Below are positions 48,780 to 61,571 of a stretch of 64,000 nt of DNA, piece after piece. A program made the translations under genes and the position numbers. Below the pieces are notes generated by a model. It was not told the DNA's origin. It made no database searches and saw only the letters and a list, made by a program, of their open reading frames with translations. The first letter of the stretch is position 1. Each line of letters starts with the position of its first letter. The stretch lies in contig CM017572.1 in NCBI GenBank assembly GCA_007844125.1, positions 33,510,095 to 33,574,094 on the forward strand, written 5' to 3'. This stretch comes from Sinonovacula constricta. Lineage: Eukaryota; Mollusca; Bivalvia; Cardiida; Solecurtidae.

Positions 48780-50860
48780 CTAGAGAATTTAATCAATTAG
48801 TCTAAAGGTGTTGTTTTGGTATAAATTGGAAGTCGTTCTTGTTTATTATATTTGCCAGGTTTGTGTATTACATGTACTTCCGGTTTAGAGAGGCCCTCAG
48901 CTGAAACCTGGAAGGGCAGAAACCCCACAAAATTGCATTGACACCATGTTCCTCAGCCAGATTTTAGACTTAAGCCCCCAAATGTTAGGAGTTTTTTGCT
49001 GAGTTGTTTTCATATTGTGACTTGATGTGGTGCCGAATATGTCGTTCATATGATTCGATAGCCGATCTCAGACTCGGGCTCAGTAGCGCAGTTGTTGTTC
49101 CTCTCTCTGAGCGCATGGTCTAAAATTAAGTTGATTACTTGCAGCTCAACTTTTAAATCCCCAGTTTGGTCCCTGATGTGGTCTACATCTAAGACTTAGT
49201 AGTTAATCCCTTCTTTGATGTACACAATATGTCTTCATCCCACAGCCATTGTTATTTATGTTTAAATATTATAGATAGCTCTGTATCCAGGTATAGTTCT
49301 TGTTCTGATTTATTTCGAATTTAGATTTCTGGATACATATTATATGTATATCATGAACGTTTAAATATTCCAGAAGATTAAAAAATTGCAGGCAGTAAGA
49401 CCACCTGCATTGTAAGCCTACTCTCCATAGTGCTGATTTGAGTGACACCAACTTGCCTCTACAGATTTTGATATTCTTGGGGTGGCAGGTCTTTTCTTTG
49501 GATCTGGTGTTTGTCTATATGTTATTTCCTTAGCAGCGACAGCGGAGGATTTGTGTGTGTGTGTGGGGGGGGGGGGGAGGGGCTGCCTGGGGCATTCTGT
49601 GGCAGGTCTGGATGTATATCTAATAGGGGGGCCTTTTTTGTGGAACTGTAAGTTATTACAAATTTGTTCCTTTAAAATCCTATCATAATTGGCACCTGCT
49701 TTATAAGTTTTGGTGCTCTGTATTGTGTTTAAAAAGAGCTTCCCGATCTCCAAGCTAGTTGAAAATGACTTAGCCTGGATTCTAAGTATAATTCCCCCCC
49801 TTCCTCTTTCTTAGTTTGTGGTGAAAAGTTGGTGCTTTTATCAGAAGTGAGGGGTTTAGTAGGGGAAATCTGGCTACTTGTCTGTTGTATGTTTTTGTTA
49901 GTCAGGTTGACCGCCTCTATCCCGCTACCTTGGAGAGAGGTGGACTGATGGGTGTGTGTTATTTTGTTGTGCGTTTTTAAAGTTAACTTTGAAATTCTCT
50001 GATTCGTCAGCATCATCTTCGCATTAGGTAGTGCTGGTGTCAGAGTGGGAGCTATTGTCCGACTATTGTCGAGCTGCTGCTCGAGAATGACTCATCCTCG
50101 GATACTGTTGTCAGAGAGGCCGGGTCCCCCTCGGGCAGCAGCCCAATGCCAGAGTTGTTTTGAATTGATGAGATGATTATGCTCCCCCCCCCCCCCCGCC
50201 CCCCTTAAGTGATCCCTATGCTTGCTGGAGTGGGGTGATCTACTAGTACTTTGATTGATGGTTTTTTGGTACCCCCCTTTCTGTCATTAAGTTTGTTTAG
50301 AGGTGAGAAACAGTTCTGAGTTGTCACATAACCTTGTGATATTCTCCCCTGGTTTATGATTGACTCCTCACAGGGACCAGTGAGGTCAATGGTCAGCACA
50401 CCTATCCTAACATTACATTGGCCTCTCACCGCCACATTTGTCCTCCCTGGTACCTGTTGAAACGGTTCCTATTTGTGGCAGGATAGGGGTTTGGTATATT
50501 TGTTCCCCCTTTTGTACACTTTCAGGGCTGACAGTTATAATTTCCTCTCTATTTGTAGGGGTGGATATTTCGGTTGTTGGGGGCTGCGCCTTGTGTGCAA
50601 GGCTCTTTTTTCCAGTCTATTTCTTCTCTCTTCAGTATTTGTGTGATTTTTGTAGATTTGATATATTCTGGATAGCCCCTGAAACTAGTTGTGTGCTGCC
50701 CGCACAACATTTGTTGTATGGATTTTGGCATTGCTGTATCCCATGCCCCCCCCCCCAACCGCATCTACCACATGTCTCCCATGCCCCTCTAAGGCTTCTC
50801 TTTATGGATGTAAATCCTGTGCTTGTATAGATCTTAATTGTGGCAGCCTCTTTCTGGATA
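48780..50860 (-). mobile_element. Decayed LINE: ORF1 zinc knuckle and endonuclease start
   Basis: On the minus strand, 50850-50632 contains CGRCGWGGGHGIQQC (C-x2-C-x5-H-x4-C, a zinc knuckle) followed by NPYNKCCAG and a stop. Proline/Ser/Thr/Lys-rich broken frames continue (50435-50205, 50016-49729, 49753-49418). Then 49451-49269 has LLEYLNVHDIHIICIQKSKF, which resembles the start of an apurinic-type endonuclease (family pattern: l..hdi.iiciQE). The order ORF1 then ORF2 endonuclease is that of Jockey/I/Nimb-type LINEs. Multiple shifts and poly-C/G tracts show it is dead. Upstream and downstream limits are approximate. Confidence 0.5.
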
Positions 50861-53220
50861 GTTTAAACATACAAAAATCTTACTACAATAGATCTATAAA
50901 ACTTTTAAATTTGGTGCATTAAGAAGTATAATAAATATGTTGTAAAAAATTACTTAAAAATTCAAAAAGCTTAATTAAAATACAAATATGAATATATTTA
51001 AAATTCTAGTTTAAGTAGTGTAGTAAATAATGTAAACTGTCGGGTTTTCTCTTTTTGTTAAATGGCTCATCACAGAGTTGTTCTTTTACATTTGGCTTGC
51101 ATGTGAATACCTTGGTCCTGTGCCTTTTCAAATATTTGTATATGTTGCAATGCTCATAAGACTTTGTCATATATATTTTCTTATTACAAAAGAAGTATGT
51201 TAACAATTTGTTAATTTGATACTAATTTATTGCATCTTTAGTTGGTGTAATAAATGTATTAATTGAATATCTAGGTTTCCGGATGTGTAACACATTGTGT
51301 ATCTAATATCCTCAATTATCAAATTATATCTGACTTATAAAATACTACCCAGTACACAGACTAGTAAAGTAAGTTTAACCAAGCGTAGGGTAGTTAATCA
51401 AAAGTTTATTAGGTAAATACTGTGACACCCTATTAGATTGCATTCGGTCGATTGCAGATGGTGCGGTTCTTCATTGAACACCTAGTTCAAGTCTAGGATT
51501 GACCTGCAAAATTATTATTGTAGTTTAAACAGTATAGGTAAACTAGTAACTCTAATAGTATAGATAGTGTGACTTTGTGTAATTGTAGAGTATTGTAGTA
51601 CTATTCTACCTGTGTTTTATTATTTCTTACTCTTGTCATTACCTGCTTCTTAAGGCTGATAGATGTTTTTGTTATAATTGGCTATAAGTACTAAATCAAA
51701 ATGTTGTGTTACATGTATGCTATAGCCTTAGCACTGCCAGGCGGCTTAACCCCTTGGTCAGATGCAGAATGTTAACCCCTTTGTCGAATGCTGTAACTAG
51801 CAATATGACTGTAAAATGAGGTATAGTTGATCTGCTATTTCACAGATCTTGTCAAGTGGCTTTACTCCCTGGTCAATCGCTGCTACTTTAGCCAATATAT
51901 CATTAGTATTGTGTTGTTGACAGGTATGTATTCCCCTCCCCCACTGAGAACCCGCTGGCAAGAGGGCTTTCCTCCTGATCTGATGTTAGCCCAGGATCTT
52001 GTTACTATAATGTTAGTGCCCACAGTTTGATCTGTCACATAAAATAACTTGTTGTGTTCTACATCTTTTTATAACGCTTATCAGCCTAACCCAACTTTGT
52101 TACATAAATGGCCTGAAAAATAATATGAGCAATAATATAGTTGGCCTAACGATCAACTAAATATTTCAACGTGTGTGAGTATGTGTATGAGATGTCTGAG
52201 GTAATAGTTGGCCTATCGACCAGCTTAATATATGTGTGTGTGTGTGTATGTGTATTAGATGTATGAGGTAATAGTTGGCCTATCGACCAACTAAGTCTAC
52301 CCAAACAACAATTATGGTGATAATATGAAACAAGGTAAACAAAACCAAATTCTAGTTTTTAGTAATAAATGTAGGTGTACCGCATCTACTTATGAACACC
52401 ATTCTTTTGGAATTTTGAAGATACGCCTATAATCTAAACAGATGGTCAAAAGTGGGTAAAACAGGACAACAATAAATATTTAGTAGTGCAATAAGTCGGA
52501 AATTCACGAATAGCATGGGAATGGACTATGAGGGACAATATGTTGCAGTTTTGATGCTGATATTTAGAATACACGATTTCCTGAAAGCAAGACAGAACGC
52601 TGTTATTGCTGTTATTGACATATAGCTCGGAGACGGCATAAACAGCCTTTGCGTGTAGTAGCCGGATGTGGAATGATGATAAACGGTCTAACGAGAAAGG
52701 CGACTCTATAACTAGTTTTGGAAAGGCCTATGGGGTGACGTCACCTACATTTTTGTACTTTAAAATGCGATCGTATTTTTAAACGGAAATTATTGTTCTA
52801 TTTTAGCTGTTAAATATTTAACACATTGTTACATTTATACTGAAGTGTTCTGCTTCTTGTGTAGTGTCATTTAAAGAACTACCACATAAGCAAAAATAAA
52901 CGTAGAAGATATAAAAGTAACAGGTAAAATTTTACGCATATCGATTATCTAATTCTTATTTTCAAATTGCAGGACTGCACTGTTAGAGAGGGTTTTGTCC
53001 CCCGCCCTCAGTCGGCCCAGTCATTCAATTTTTCTCTACTATATTTATTGAGAACTGGCATGATCACACACATTTTGATTCTGTCACCAATATACCCCAT
53101 TATATTTTGATACTTGTATTACTTGCACAAGTAGAGAAGTTATCTGTTTTACACATTATTTATAGATCAACAATACAAACTACATGGTAATAAATACACA
53201 ATAGCAGTTTTAAAACAACG
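50861..53220. other. Intergenic
   Basis: Contains the second zinc-finger-like fragment (51036-51190), a 59-nt tRNA-like structure (51446-51504) and a ~70-bp tandem repeat at about 52140-52300 built on AGTTGGCCTATCGACCAACT (a perfect hairpin) with GT-rich spacers. No gene found. Confidence 0.5.
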
Positions 53221-53232
53221 AAGCCAACTACC

Positions 53233-53238
53233 TTTATT
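53233..53238 (-). terminator. Poly(A) signal for the minus-strand terminal exon
   Basis: AATAAA on the minus strand about 325 bp beyond the predicted stop at 53563. Confidence 0.35.
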
Positions 53239-53562
53239 TCTTTTGGCATCTTTCAAACAACAACACCAAGGTCTCTATACATAATATCATTCTTCCGCAC
53301 TGCTAATAGTTAAGAATACACAAAATATAATGTTATTTCTGTCTCCTATCAACCCCCCCCCCTCACGCCCCCCCCCCCCCCCCCCCAAACAAAAACAAAT
53401 CTGCACTAAAAAAATACTCCACTTTCAGCGACGAAAGCCAAACAACTTTGAAAAGAAATTGGCGTCATCTCTCTGCAGATCCTCAAAAGACAGCCTCTGG
53501 CCTCTCTACCATGTTGGACCTGTCAGGGAGGGAAGGCTGGTCGCCTCGAGAGCTTGATGGTG

Positions 53563-54390
53563 TCACCCTTGGGTTAGTGCTAGGCCCAGATCCTGTTATA
53601 AGAAATATTCATCATCAGCAAAAATATCAATCACCATGACTATCATCATTTAACTAAGATTTTTAATTTAATCTATTGTTCGTCCTTTATTACATCCCAT
53701 ATACACAATTTCGGTCATATTGGCAACTTCTAGCTAATTATTGGTGAAGTCACCATCAGACCTATAATTAGGTAGAACCACTGGCGCAACACATGTAAGC
53801 TGGAAAACTCCCCCACATGAAAGTTCTTGCTGCGACCGGGACTCGAACCCACGCGTTGCCGGGGAGTTACAAGTCAGCGGCTCTAACCTATTGGCCTCGG
53901 GCTTAAATTCTCTCAGGAAAATGATTTTGATTTCAATTTTATCCTACTCCCCCACCTACCTATAGTAGGTTGATCACATGTGGTGATGGTGGTAATCACT
54001 CACTGAGGATCCGCGCGACTCACTGTGGTGCAGGTTCGACCATGGATCTATCAGCATGCCGTAGTGTTCTTATCGACTCTCCACTGAACAGAGAAATGCA
54101 ATAAAATTTACATTGTCAATCTACCTTAAAAATAACATTCTTCAGAATAAAAGAAAATATTAACATCTTAATAAGTAAATGTTCCATGAGGATTAATCAG
54201 AAGAAGAAAAAAGTCAGCATTTCAAAATGGCATGGATACCGGCAATTTAGGTACGTATGTTTTATTTAAGACATATACTCCCAAGATTTATGGCTTTCCC
54301 TCAGTCACCGTGGCAACCAACAACAAAATTAATTTACCTCTTCATCTTTCTCTTCATCCACAATGTACAGTGTTGGATTGAAGAATGGAT
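53563..54390 (-). CDS. Last two exons of an unrecognised gene (3' end only)
   Basis: Exon at 54390-54338: acceptor TTTCTTACAG, donor GAG|GTAAAT, 53 bases reading (D)PFFNPTLYIVDEEKDEE. It ends in phase 0. Terminal exon from 53592: acceptor TTATAACAG, reading DLGLALTQG then TGA at 53563-53565. Both are on the minus strand with correct phase. In another phase the terminal exon is open for 33 codons (STNPRVTPSSSRGDQPS...), so the true phase or an alternative splice is uncertain. The tail is acidic, with an FxNPxxY-like motif. Upstream exons would lie to the right, but the repeat copy B begins 200 bp away; they may lie beyond it. Family unknown. Confidence 0.4.
53827..53903 (-). mobile_element. 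tRNA-Thr-like SINE head or tRNA pseudogene
   Basis: On the minus strand: CCAATAGGTTAGAGCCG (A box), anticodon loop CTTGTAA (TGT, Thr), and GTGGGTTCGAGTCCCGG (B box). Acceptor stem pairing is poor, so it is not called as a functional tRNA. Confidence 0.5.
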
Positions 54391-55534
54391 CTGTAAGAAA
54401 ATAGCTTTTACGTTTTAACTTATAACACATGAAAAACCTGTTTAATAACAGCTCTGGAAGCACAATAAGTAGAAGGTTCTAGGAGCTTTAAGCTCTTTTT
54501 CTAGCAGATGTTCCACACAATTCTTTTGAAACTTTAAGTAGAGTTCAGGTGAGCTAAAACAATCAAAGTAAAATACATGATACATGTTAGTATCTCTATC
54601 AAACACAGGTTTTACATTCTACATTCAAATAAATAAACATAAGTACTATAGTATACAAGAAAAGTCGTTGATGCGAAGCATAAAGGGCGATGCAAAAAGT
54701 GGAAGAGGTAAATAAAATAAATCAATAAGTGAGCAAGTAACAAAGACATTTGAATCGTTAGGGGTTTTATTTAAAAGTTCTCAGTATACTATAAATCCCG
54801 AGAAAAAGTATGTACAACTTATATTCATGAGGCCATAGAATGGTTTAAAACAAAATAAAACGCAAAATCCGACACAATTTAATAGGTTTTCATATGTAAC
54901 ATATATAAAAATAAAAGTTGCAAATTTATTATAATTGAATATAAGATATAACACTTGTACAAGCAGAAAGTGCACATGTGCAGCAGCTTCACATTACACA
55001 AATAAGTATTGTTCAGATAGTATTTTTCTCGAACGTAGTATGTTGTGTCTTTCTCAGTATCATATTGGTTATTTTCAAAGTTACTTTGAAAGCTACAGAC
55101 AAACACAAATAAATAAATGTAAAAATAAATAACTAAAATAGAACACCGTTTAACGAATTCGGACCCGTATTTTATTAGCTTCTTTAGGTTTAGAAAGTCC
55201 GCAAAACAAACTTTTCTACATGTGCAAATTTCAGTGAGCATTCCATATATAGGCTCCAGAGCGTCGCCAATATATTAAAACATCTAGTTTAAGCTATGTT
55301 CTAAAAACAATTCACAATTCCAATAACAATAATTGGTATCATGTTTTAAATGGTTAATCAGCATAAAGTCCCCATTCAGGAAGCAATGATTTATTCACAT
55401 AAACAAAACAACGGTTTTCTTGAGTTTTCGCCAAAACGTTCATTAAATCTATCGAAAACGTAGATCGCATTTAGTCCCCCGAATTACGTCAGAGTTGGTT
55501 TGAAGCGAATTGTCTCGCATTCGCTGAATCCACC

Positions 55535-55619
55535 CAAACTCCGCACAGGGTTTACGACATCGCTACGCTCGCTTAAAACTCTCCTTACTGAAAAGGGGAG
55601 ATCACTGCGTTGGAGATTG
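55535..55619. mobile_element. 85-bp MITE with 9-bp target duplication
   Basis: GAATCCACC is duplicated (55526-55534 and 55620-55628). The ends CAAACTCCGCACAG and the inverse CAATCTCCAACGCAG match loosely. The site is empty in copy A (about 2776) and in fragment C. No ORF. Confidence 0.7.
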
Positions 55620-56168
55620 GAATCCACCGTGCTATTTTCATGGCATAATTATTTGTACATGGAAATTAGACACTATGTTAAGATTAGAGCTGTATGTTTT
55701 ATATTTATTTATGGATGACAAGCAATTATCGACACCATGGGCAACATGGGCATACAATAATTTGTACGTTCAAACAATACGTATTGTATGTGCACAATAG
55801 ATTTTTTACATTTGTTTCAGTCCACTATTAACATAGGAGAGTAAATTATTCGCCTCTATGGTAATGTAGACAGTACCACATTGGGACAACATAGTGGTGT
55901 TGGGGATCACCGCATAGTAAAAACTTATAGATCCAATAAAAGATTAAAATTAAAAAAGTGGTATTTTAATATACAATTTAAAAAATATATTCCGTCTTTT
56001 GTTTTTCGATGCCTCGGTACCTTTTTAGGACCAGGTTTAAATTATACTGGCATAAAAAATGCAACAATTAACATATATTAATCTATATACAGTACATACA
56101 AATTTCCAATATCAAAATAATTTCGAATCTGTCCTAATATTTATTTTAATTTTTATTATATATAACAG

Positions 56169-56399
56169 AGAATAGGAAAGACTGGTTAACATGTGGACGA
56201 TGAGACCAATAATTTATTTCTGTGGTCTCGTGTATGTAATTATAGTTATTACATATATATTGTTATCATCCACAAGCACCATAGAAACAGAGCTGTATGA
56301 GTTCCATGAAAACAACAAGAAGATCGAGGAAAAGAAGAGAAGGGAGACGTATCTACCCATGGTTGTCAATTACAAAGGTCGTCTCCCATTCCGTAGAGA
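56169..56399 (+). CDS. Candidate first coding exon of a small type II membrane protein
   Basis: Acceptor-like TATATAACAG at 56168, ATG at 56191, donor AGA|GTAAGA at 56400. The 69 codons start MWTMRPIIYFCGLVYVIIVI: a short amino end, a hydrophobic segment at residues 6-25, then a Ser/Thr stretch and a charged stem (EFHENNKKIEEKKRRE). This topology is typical of signal anchors of Golgi enzymes. The donor leaves phase 2, and the next candidate exon (57056-57126) continues in frame. Copy A carries the same exon with stop codons. Identity is unknown; a Golgi sulfotransferase or glycosyltransferase is a guess from topology only. Confidence 0.4.
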
Positions 56400-57055
56400 G
56401 TAAGATTATTTTATTTATTTTAATAGTTAAAATTATTTCTATTTATTTTAATAGAAAACATGTAGAGATTAATGGCAGGTATTTGAAGTACTATGAACTA
56501 TTTATAAATATATTTAATCTTATTAAATGTATGGACAGGCCCGTGTCCCTCCGAGGTACTGTTAGGCGATAATATTATGATGCGGGAAAGTAGATTTGAC
56601 AATATTCCCCACTAGATGCCCCAGCTGTCCGACGTACCCCGTGCGGCGCCCCCAGCCTGATCAGAATCTACAGGCCGACAGCACGGTAAAAGTAGCCTCT
56701 AAACCATATAACATAGTGTTGAGTTAACTTAAAACCTTCCTATATTCTAATAATAATCGTGGTGTACCTATCATACAGCATAAAAATTATGATTAATATG
56801 TATATGAGAAATTATTTAGTATAATTTATGGTATATTAATTGCCCTTGGATATTTCGAGGATAATCAACTTCCTTTCTCGATCTTTCGCCATTTTGCACA
56901 GGCCATGTGTTGCCGAGCTGGATTAAATTCTTTTTAAAACACATGTAGATTGTTCTAACCGTGTTTAGAGATTTCGCACGGATTTAGAGTGTGGTCTTTT
57001 ACTACGACCAGGTGCCTTTATTATGAATGGAAGTTAAGTGTCGTAGTTTTTACAG

Positions 57056-57126
57056 ATTACGTATGGTCATTTTAACGACCTACACCTTTTCCACCCCACA
57101 TCTCACGCTATTCGTGGAGGATGCAG
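57056..57126 (+). CDS. Candidate second exon, phase-compatible with the membrane exon
   Basis: Acceptor TTTTTACAG, donor GCAG|GTAAGT. Joined in phase to the previous exon it reads (E)LRMVILTTYTFSTPHLTLFV-EDA with no stop. VILTT is reminiscent of the start of carbohydrate sulfotransferase domains, but the RSGS phosphosulfate-binding motif expected next is absent. Only 71 bp, so an open frame could be chance. Confidence 0.3.
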
Positions 57127-57182
57127 GTAAGTAGAGTTTATTCTATTAAATTGTTTACTTTGAATATAACATATTATTTAGG

Positions 57183-57184
<2 letters not shown>

Positions 57185-57268
<84 letters not shown>
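57185..57268. repeat. (TA)n microsatellite, copy B
   Basis: Homologous to 7253-7368 but shorter (about 84 bp). Confidence 0.97.
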
Positions 57269-58989
57269 CATTGGTACATTAATACAAGAGATAAAATAAC
57301 TAACTCATATTATCTTAGCAATAATATGTATTTTGATTTATTTATTATTTGTAGGATACAAGCTTTGCTCCTTGTTCAGGTTGGAGTGCTCCATTCAAAT
57401 TGACACATATTTCAATTTATTATAAATAATTAAACAGCATGTTATAACAGTATTATAGTAAAATATATAATCCCCTTATTTTAGTTATGCTCATCAATAA
57501 TAGACAATAAATATTTTATTGGGTTGTAAAAGGATTTCTGAGTAAATGCTTCCTGGGTAGAACCAGTGTCATATTTTTTTTTAAATTGTGAGATTTTTCA
57601 CATGAACGGAATTTGTGGCTAATTTATTTAGTCCATGGCTAGCTCAAAAGATCTTAAAATGTATTTTCAGAAATATATGATACATAAGATAGAATAGACG
57701 CGTTAATACGTGGACTTTATGTTTTTATTATACCATTTATTATCTTTTTCCTGTCTGTGTACACCTTGGAGCAGAGTAGAAGAGTTTTATAACAGATAAA
57801 GGCAACACGATAGAGAGCAATTGCATTAAGCAGCTTTAGTCATCGGCCCTGTGAAGGAAGTATTTTAAGGGATGGTGCTTTCCGTGTGGTAATTTACTTT
57901 TACATTGGGTATCTATGTTTCCGTATTGTTGAGATTAGTTGCCATGGACTAAATTATGACACTGTCATTTTCCATATAGTTTCAAAGGGCTTAGGCACCT
58001 GGTAATCATCGAACAGTGAACCGGGTTGTTCAATGGATCCATGAAGAGGTTAACTTAACCAGGGTCCCTAGCATCCCTCCTTATCATGCCTAATCGGTTT
58101 TTGTGTCCCCCTCTGCTGGATGTGGTTTGAATTTTTAGGTTCACAACACGAAAGTATATACACACTTTGTGGCCTATCAGGCCCTACCAACTTCCCACAG
58201 CCCTGAATCTACTTGGTATAGGTACATGGCCGAGGGCTGATTCTGGTAAGCCGGGCATTAATTTATGGTTCTAAAATACATAGGTACAGCGTGCCTATCA
58301 GGCCCTACCAACTCCACCCATCAGCTGGGTCATGGGTCGATCCGGGCAACCATATGATGTTTGATGTATTATTAATTAAATGAGTATATAGTTTTCCTAT
58401 CAGGACACCACTTATGCAGATTATGACAAATAAAACCATTTTTAAGGTGGATTCCGGTAAATCAAGCTGGATTCTGGTAAGTCGTGTCGCCAGGGTTGGC
58501 AAAATGCCGGCAAATATGAGTATTTTCCATGCCGGCGGTATTTACCGGTATTTACCGGCAAATACTGGCAAATACTGGTCGATTGAATTGACCAGTTTGG
58601 AATATATACAATATTCCCTATTATCTTCATTCATATGGATAATTTCAAGTTTAGCCATCAATTGCCATTTTATTTATACTTAAGTTTTACACGTTTACTC
58701 TTTATTCATAATAAATAAATATTTAAGTACTGAAAAAAAATGGTCAGTTGAATTTGCCATCCATGGAATTTATACAATTCAATATAATATCCCCTATAGT
58801 CAGCATGTGGACAACTTCAAAATGTAATTATAAATAATAACCAAGTCATCATTTTAGAGGTTTCATTTTAATCATTAACAAGTAATATACACAACTTACA
58901 ATAAGTTCCAGACTGGATCCTTTGGCTTCATAGTGAATAGTAGCTTGGTAAGAGTGTGGAGTGCAGTTACAGAAATGATGATGACAAGA

Positions 58990-61571
58990 TCTATCTATCT
59001 ATATATAGCTAGTTTATTTAAGGGTCAGCACATACATTCGTATTTTATCGTGACCCCGTCATACTGCCCTAGTATGACTTAAAGATAGTTTGACCAATGT
59101 GCCTAAAGGTGGGCTCCTATCAGGTATCCAATTTCGGTTACCTACTTATATAGCTAATAAGCTTAGAAAGGTTGGGTGTTTTCGTAGTTTTTTTGTCCTA
59201 TTTTAAGGTGAGTGATTTTGAGTTTGTGAATTTCACTGCCTAACTTATTGCCCTAATCTCACCTTATGGTTATATGGCACAGGACCCTTTTTTCACCCAT
59301 AATGTGGGGTGTCCATTTCTGTTGGCTTTTGTTGTTATAAGGATTGGTTACTAGGTTGACATCTTCCAACTTATTGAAACGAAATTGTCATCGGAAGGGG
59401 TCATCCTATATCCATTTCCTTTTTTTATCATTTACTATGGGTGGGGGTAAAGTTTTAATTGTTTGAGGGTCCTGTGCTTGTTTAACCGAGTTATCATGTC
59501 TGGACGACCGAGGCCCGACCGCCCCTTAACCATTCACCTTATTGTACATGTATGTACATACAAGGAGAAAGTCCTCGGCTATGGCAGGAAAGAGAGTAAA
59601 ACGTTCATGTTGACTTAGGGAGATTTTTTGTATATTATGAACGTTTTACTCTATGCTGGAAAAAAATACATGGATTAGATAATACAATGATATAGTTAGT
59701 GTATTTACATCCAGTGGGGATTTTTTTTTTATTTTTGTATATTTTTTTTCCACTGTTAATGTTAGTTGCAATAACAAGGTTGTGCAGGGGAGGGGGCGGT
59801 GCAGTTTTTCTTTTTTATTTACACTTATTGTTACCTGATTTCCCCTACTTCTTATCGTCGGTGCACATGCGCCTCCGCCCTTGAGGGGGGATACCGACTC
59901 TTGGCTATCTTTTTGTTCTTAAGCGGGTGCCTTTGTTTTTACGGGGCCCTTTAGGGGCCACCGTTTATTCAGCGACCCTTATTCTAGTTATATATGGTCC
60001 AGTGGTTAAAAGTTTCCTTTTGTTCGGTGGGTTCATTGGGTGCCTTTGTTTTTACGGGGTCTTTAGGAGTCCATCGTTTATTCAGCTACCCTCCACCTAC
60101 TGGTTTTAAAGCTTCTTTTCTACCATAACCTACAGTTCATGTCTAGATGTCGTTGATGTAGTCAATTTCCTCCAAGTAATTAAACAATGCTCTTTTAATC
60201 CTATCTGCTATTGAATTTGGTGGGAATAGTAAAGGTATTGGTGTCAATGTTTGTTAGCCCTAATTCTATGAGCATTGTTTTTTCTAATCTTATACGAGCT
60301 GTGGTGTGTTGCTTGCATATAAATATGATATGGTGGAATGATTCTGTTTGGTTACAGTGCGGGCAGTTTCTAGGTTTGTATTTATTCTCAGCTCCAAGGT
60401 AGCTGGCTCCTAGTCTTAACCTGGTGTAGATTTTGTCATAGTAATTATTGTTATGGTGTATTTTTATGTTTGTGTTTCTGTTACCATATGAATAGTTGTG
60501 TGATTGTTTGTATTCATTAAACCTTTTTTCTGCTTTAAGTGTGTAGTGGTTCTTTATAGAGCTGTAGGCTTCTTTTACGCTAATTCCCAGCTTTGTGGGC
60601 ATTCCAGTCGTTGAGGCCTCCTTCGCTAGTTGGTCGGCGGCTTCATTGCCTATTATTCCCACATGGCTGGGTATCCATTTTAACGTTACATTGGTATTGT
60701 TTCGTTGCTTTATTATTGTATTTGTCCTGTAAATATCTCTAATTATGTCGGGTCTGTTTTTGTTATCTACTGACTGTATTGCTTGTAATGCACTGAGCGA
60801 ATCTGTGTACAGGTCTATGTATTGGTTACTTAGTTGACTGATATTTACCCATGAAAGTGCCACTTTAATGGCAAAAAGTTCACAGGTAAATATGGAATGT
60901 CTTCCATCTAACTTGATTTTTGATTGTTTAATTGGTCTGTTATTATAGTAGATACTTATTCCTGCACCTGTTGTATTTTTAATTGGGTCTTTAATGCCAT
61001 CAGTATATATGCATATGTTAGCTGATGATGATTGAATAAAGTTATCTGCGATCGTTCTGATTGTGGTAGGGTCGTCTTTTTTGCTAATTGTCTTAGCTAG
61101 ATTTGTGTCTATATTGATGGGGGTTATACCCACCAAATTAGAGTTGACCGGGGGTGATAATTGGTCTACAGACAGTCCTATTTCTTCTAATAAGGTATGT
61201 ATTTTTTGTGTATATGGTTTGTTGACCCTTTTTAACCATGCTCCTATGCGTGGGTACGTTTCTTTATTCGTTGATAGTGTATTGCCTAGTCTGCTTGCAC
61301 GTACCCAATACTTTAAGCTACATATGTTTATTTGGTCAATTATTGAGAATTCTCCAATCTCTGCATGTATTGCTTCTGTGCGGGCATAATTAGGGGCGCC
61401 TAATATGACTTTAATTACTTTATTTTGGAGAATTTGTAATTTATCGAGATGTGCTTTATGATGACAAGAGAATTTCTGTCTGTTACAAATGTAACTCAAG
61501 AATGAAGCCATACAGATGACACTGTAGCTCAAGTTATACCAATATACAACCACTTGCTTGCACCTAGACAA
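58990..61571 (-). mobile_element. LINE 3' half with RNase H, inside the hAT-like element
   Basis: On the minus strand: the end of the reverse transcriptase region, RNase H and a zinc finger (60201-61571). A ~1.2-kb 3' UTR follows with a tandem duplication of about 110 bp (59927 and 60040: GTGCCTTTGTTTTTACGGGG). It ends in AATAAACTAG and a GATA-type short repeat near 58990. The 5' end is truncated. Limits are approximate because no target duplication was identified. Confidence 0.75.
60201..61571 (-). pseudogene. LINE ORF2 C-terminal part: RNase H domain and CCHC-like finger
   Basis: 456 open codons. Residues 41-60 (HLDKLQILQNKVIKVILGAP) match the end of the reverse transcriptase region of I/Nimb/Jockey-type LINEs. 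RNase H follows with all four acidic residues in context: IYTDG (D191), CELFAIKVAL (E231), LYTDSLSAL (D257) and WIPSHVGIIGNEAADQLA (D313). A finger CPHCNQTESFHHIIFIC (C403, C406, H413/414, C419) closes the protein. The domain itself looks intact; the catalytic reverse transcriptase and endonuclease are missing because of 5' truncation. It degrades the RNA strand of the RNA-DNA hybrid in a full element. Confidence 0.9.

Noticed and set aside
50438..50830. 130-codon plus-strand ORF
   Set aside because: Antisense shadow of the minus-strand LINE ORF1 remnant with the zinc knuckle.
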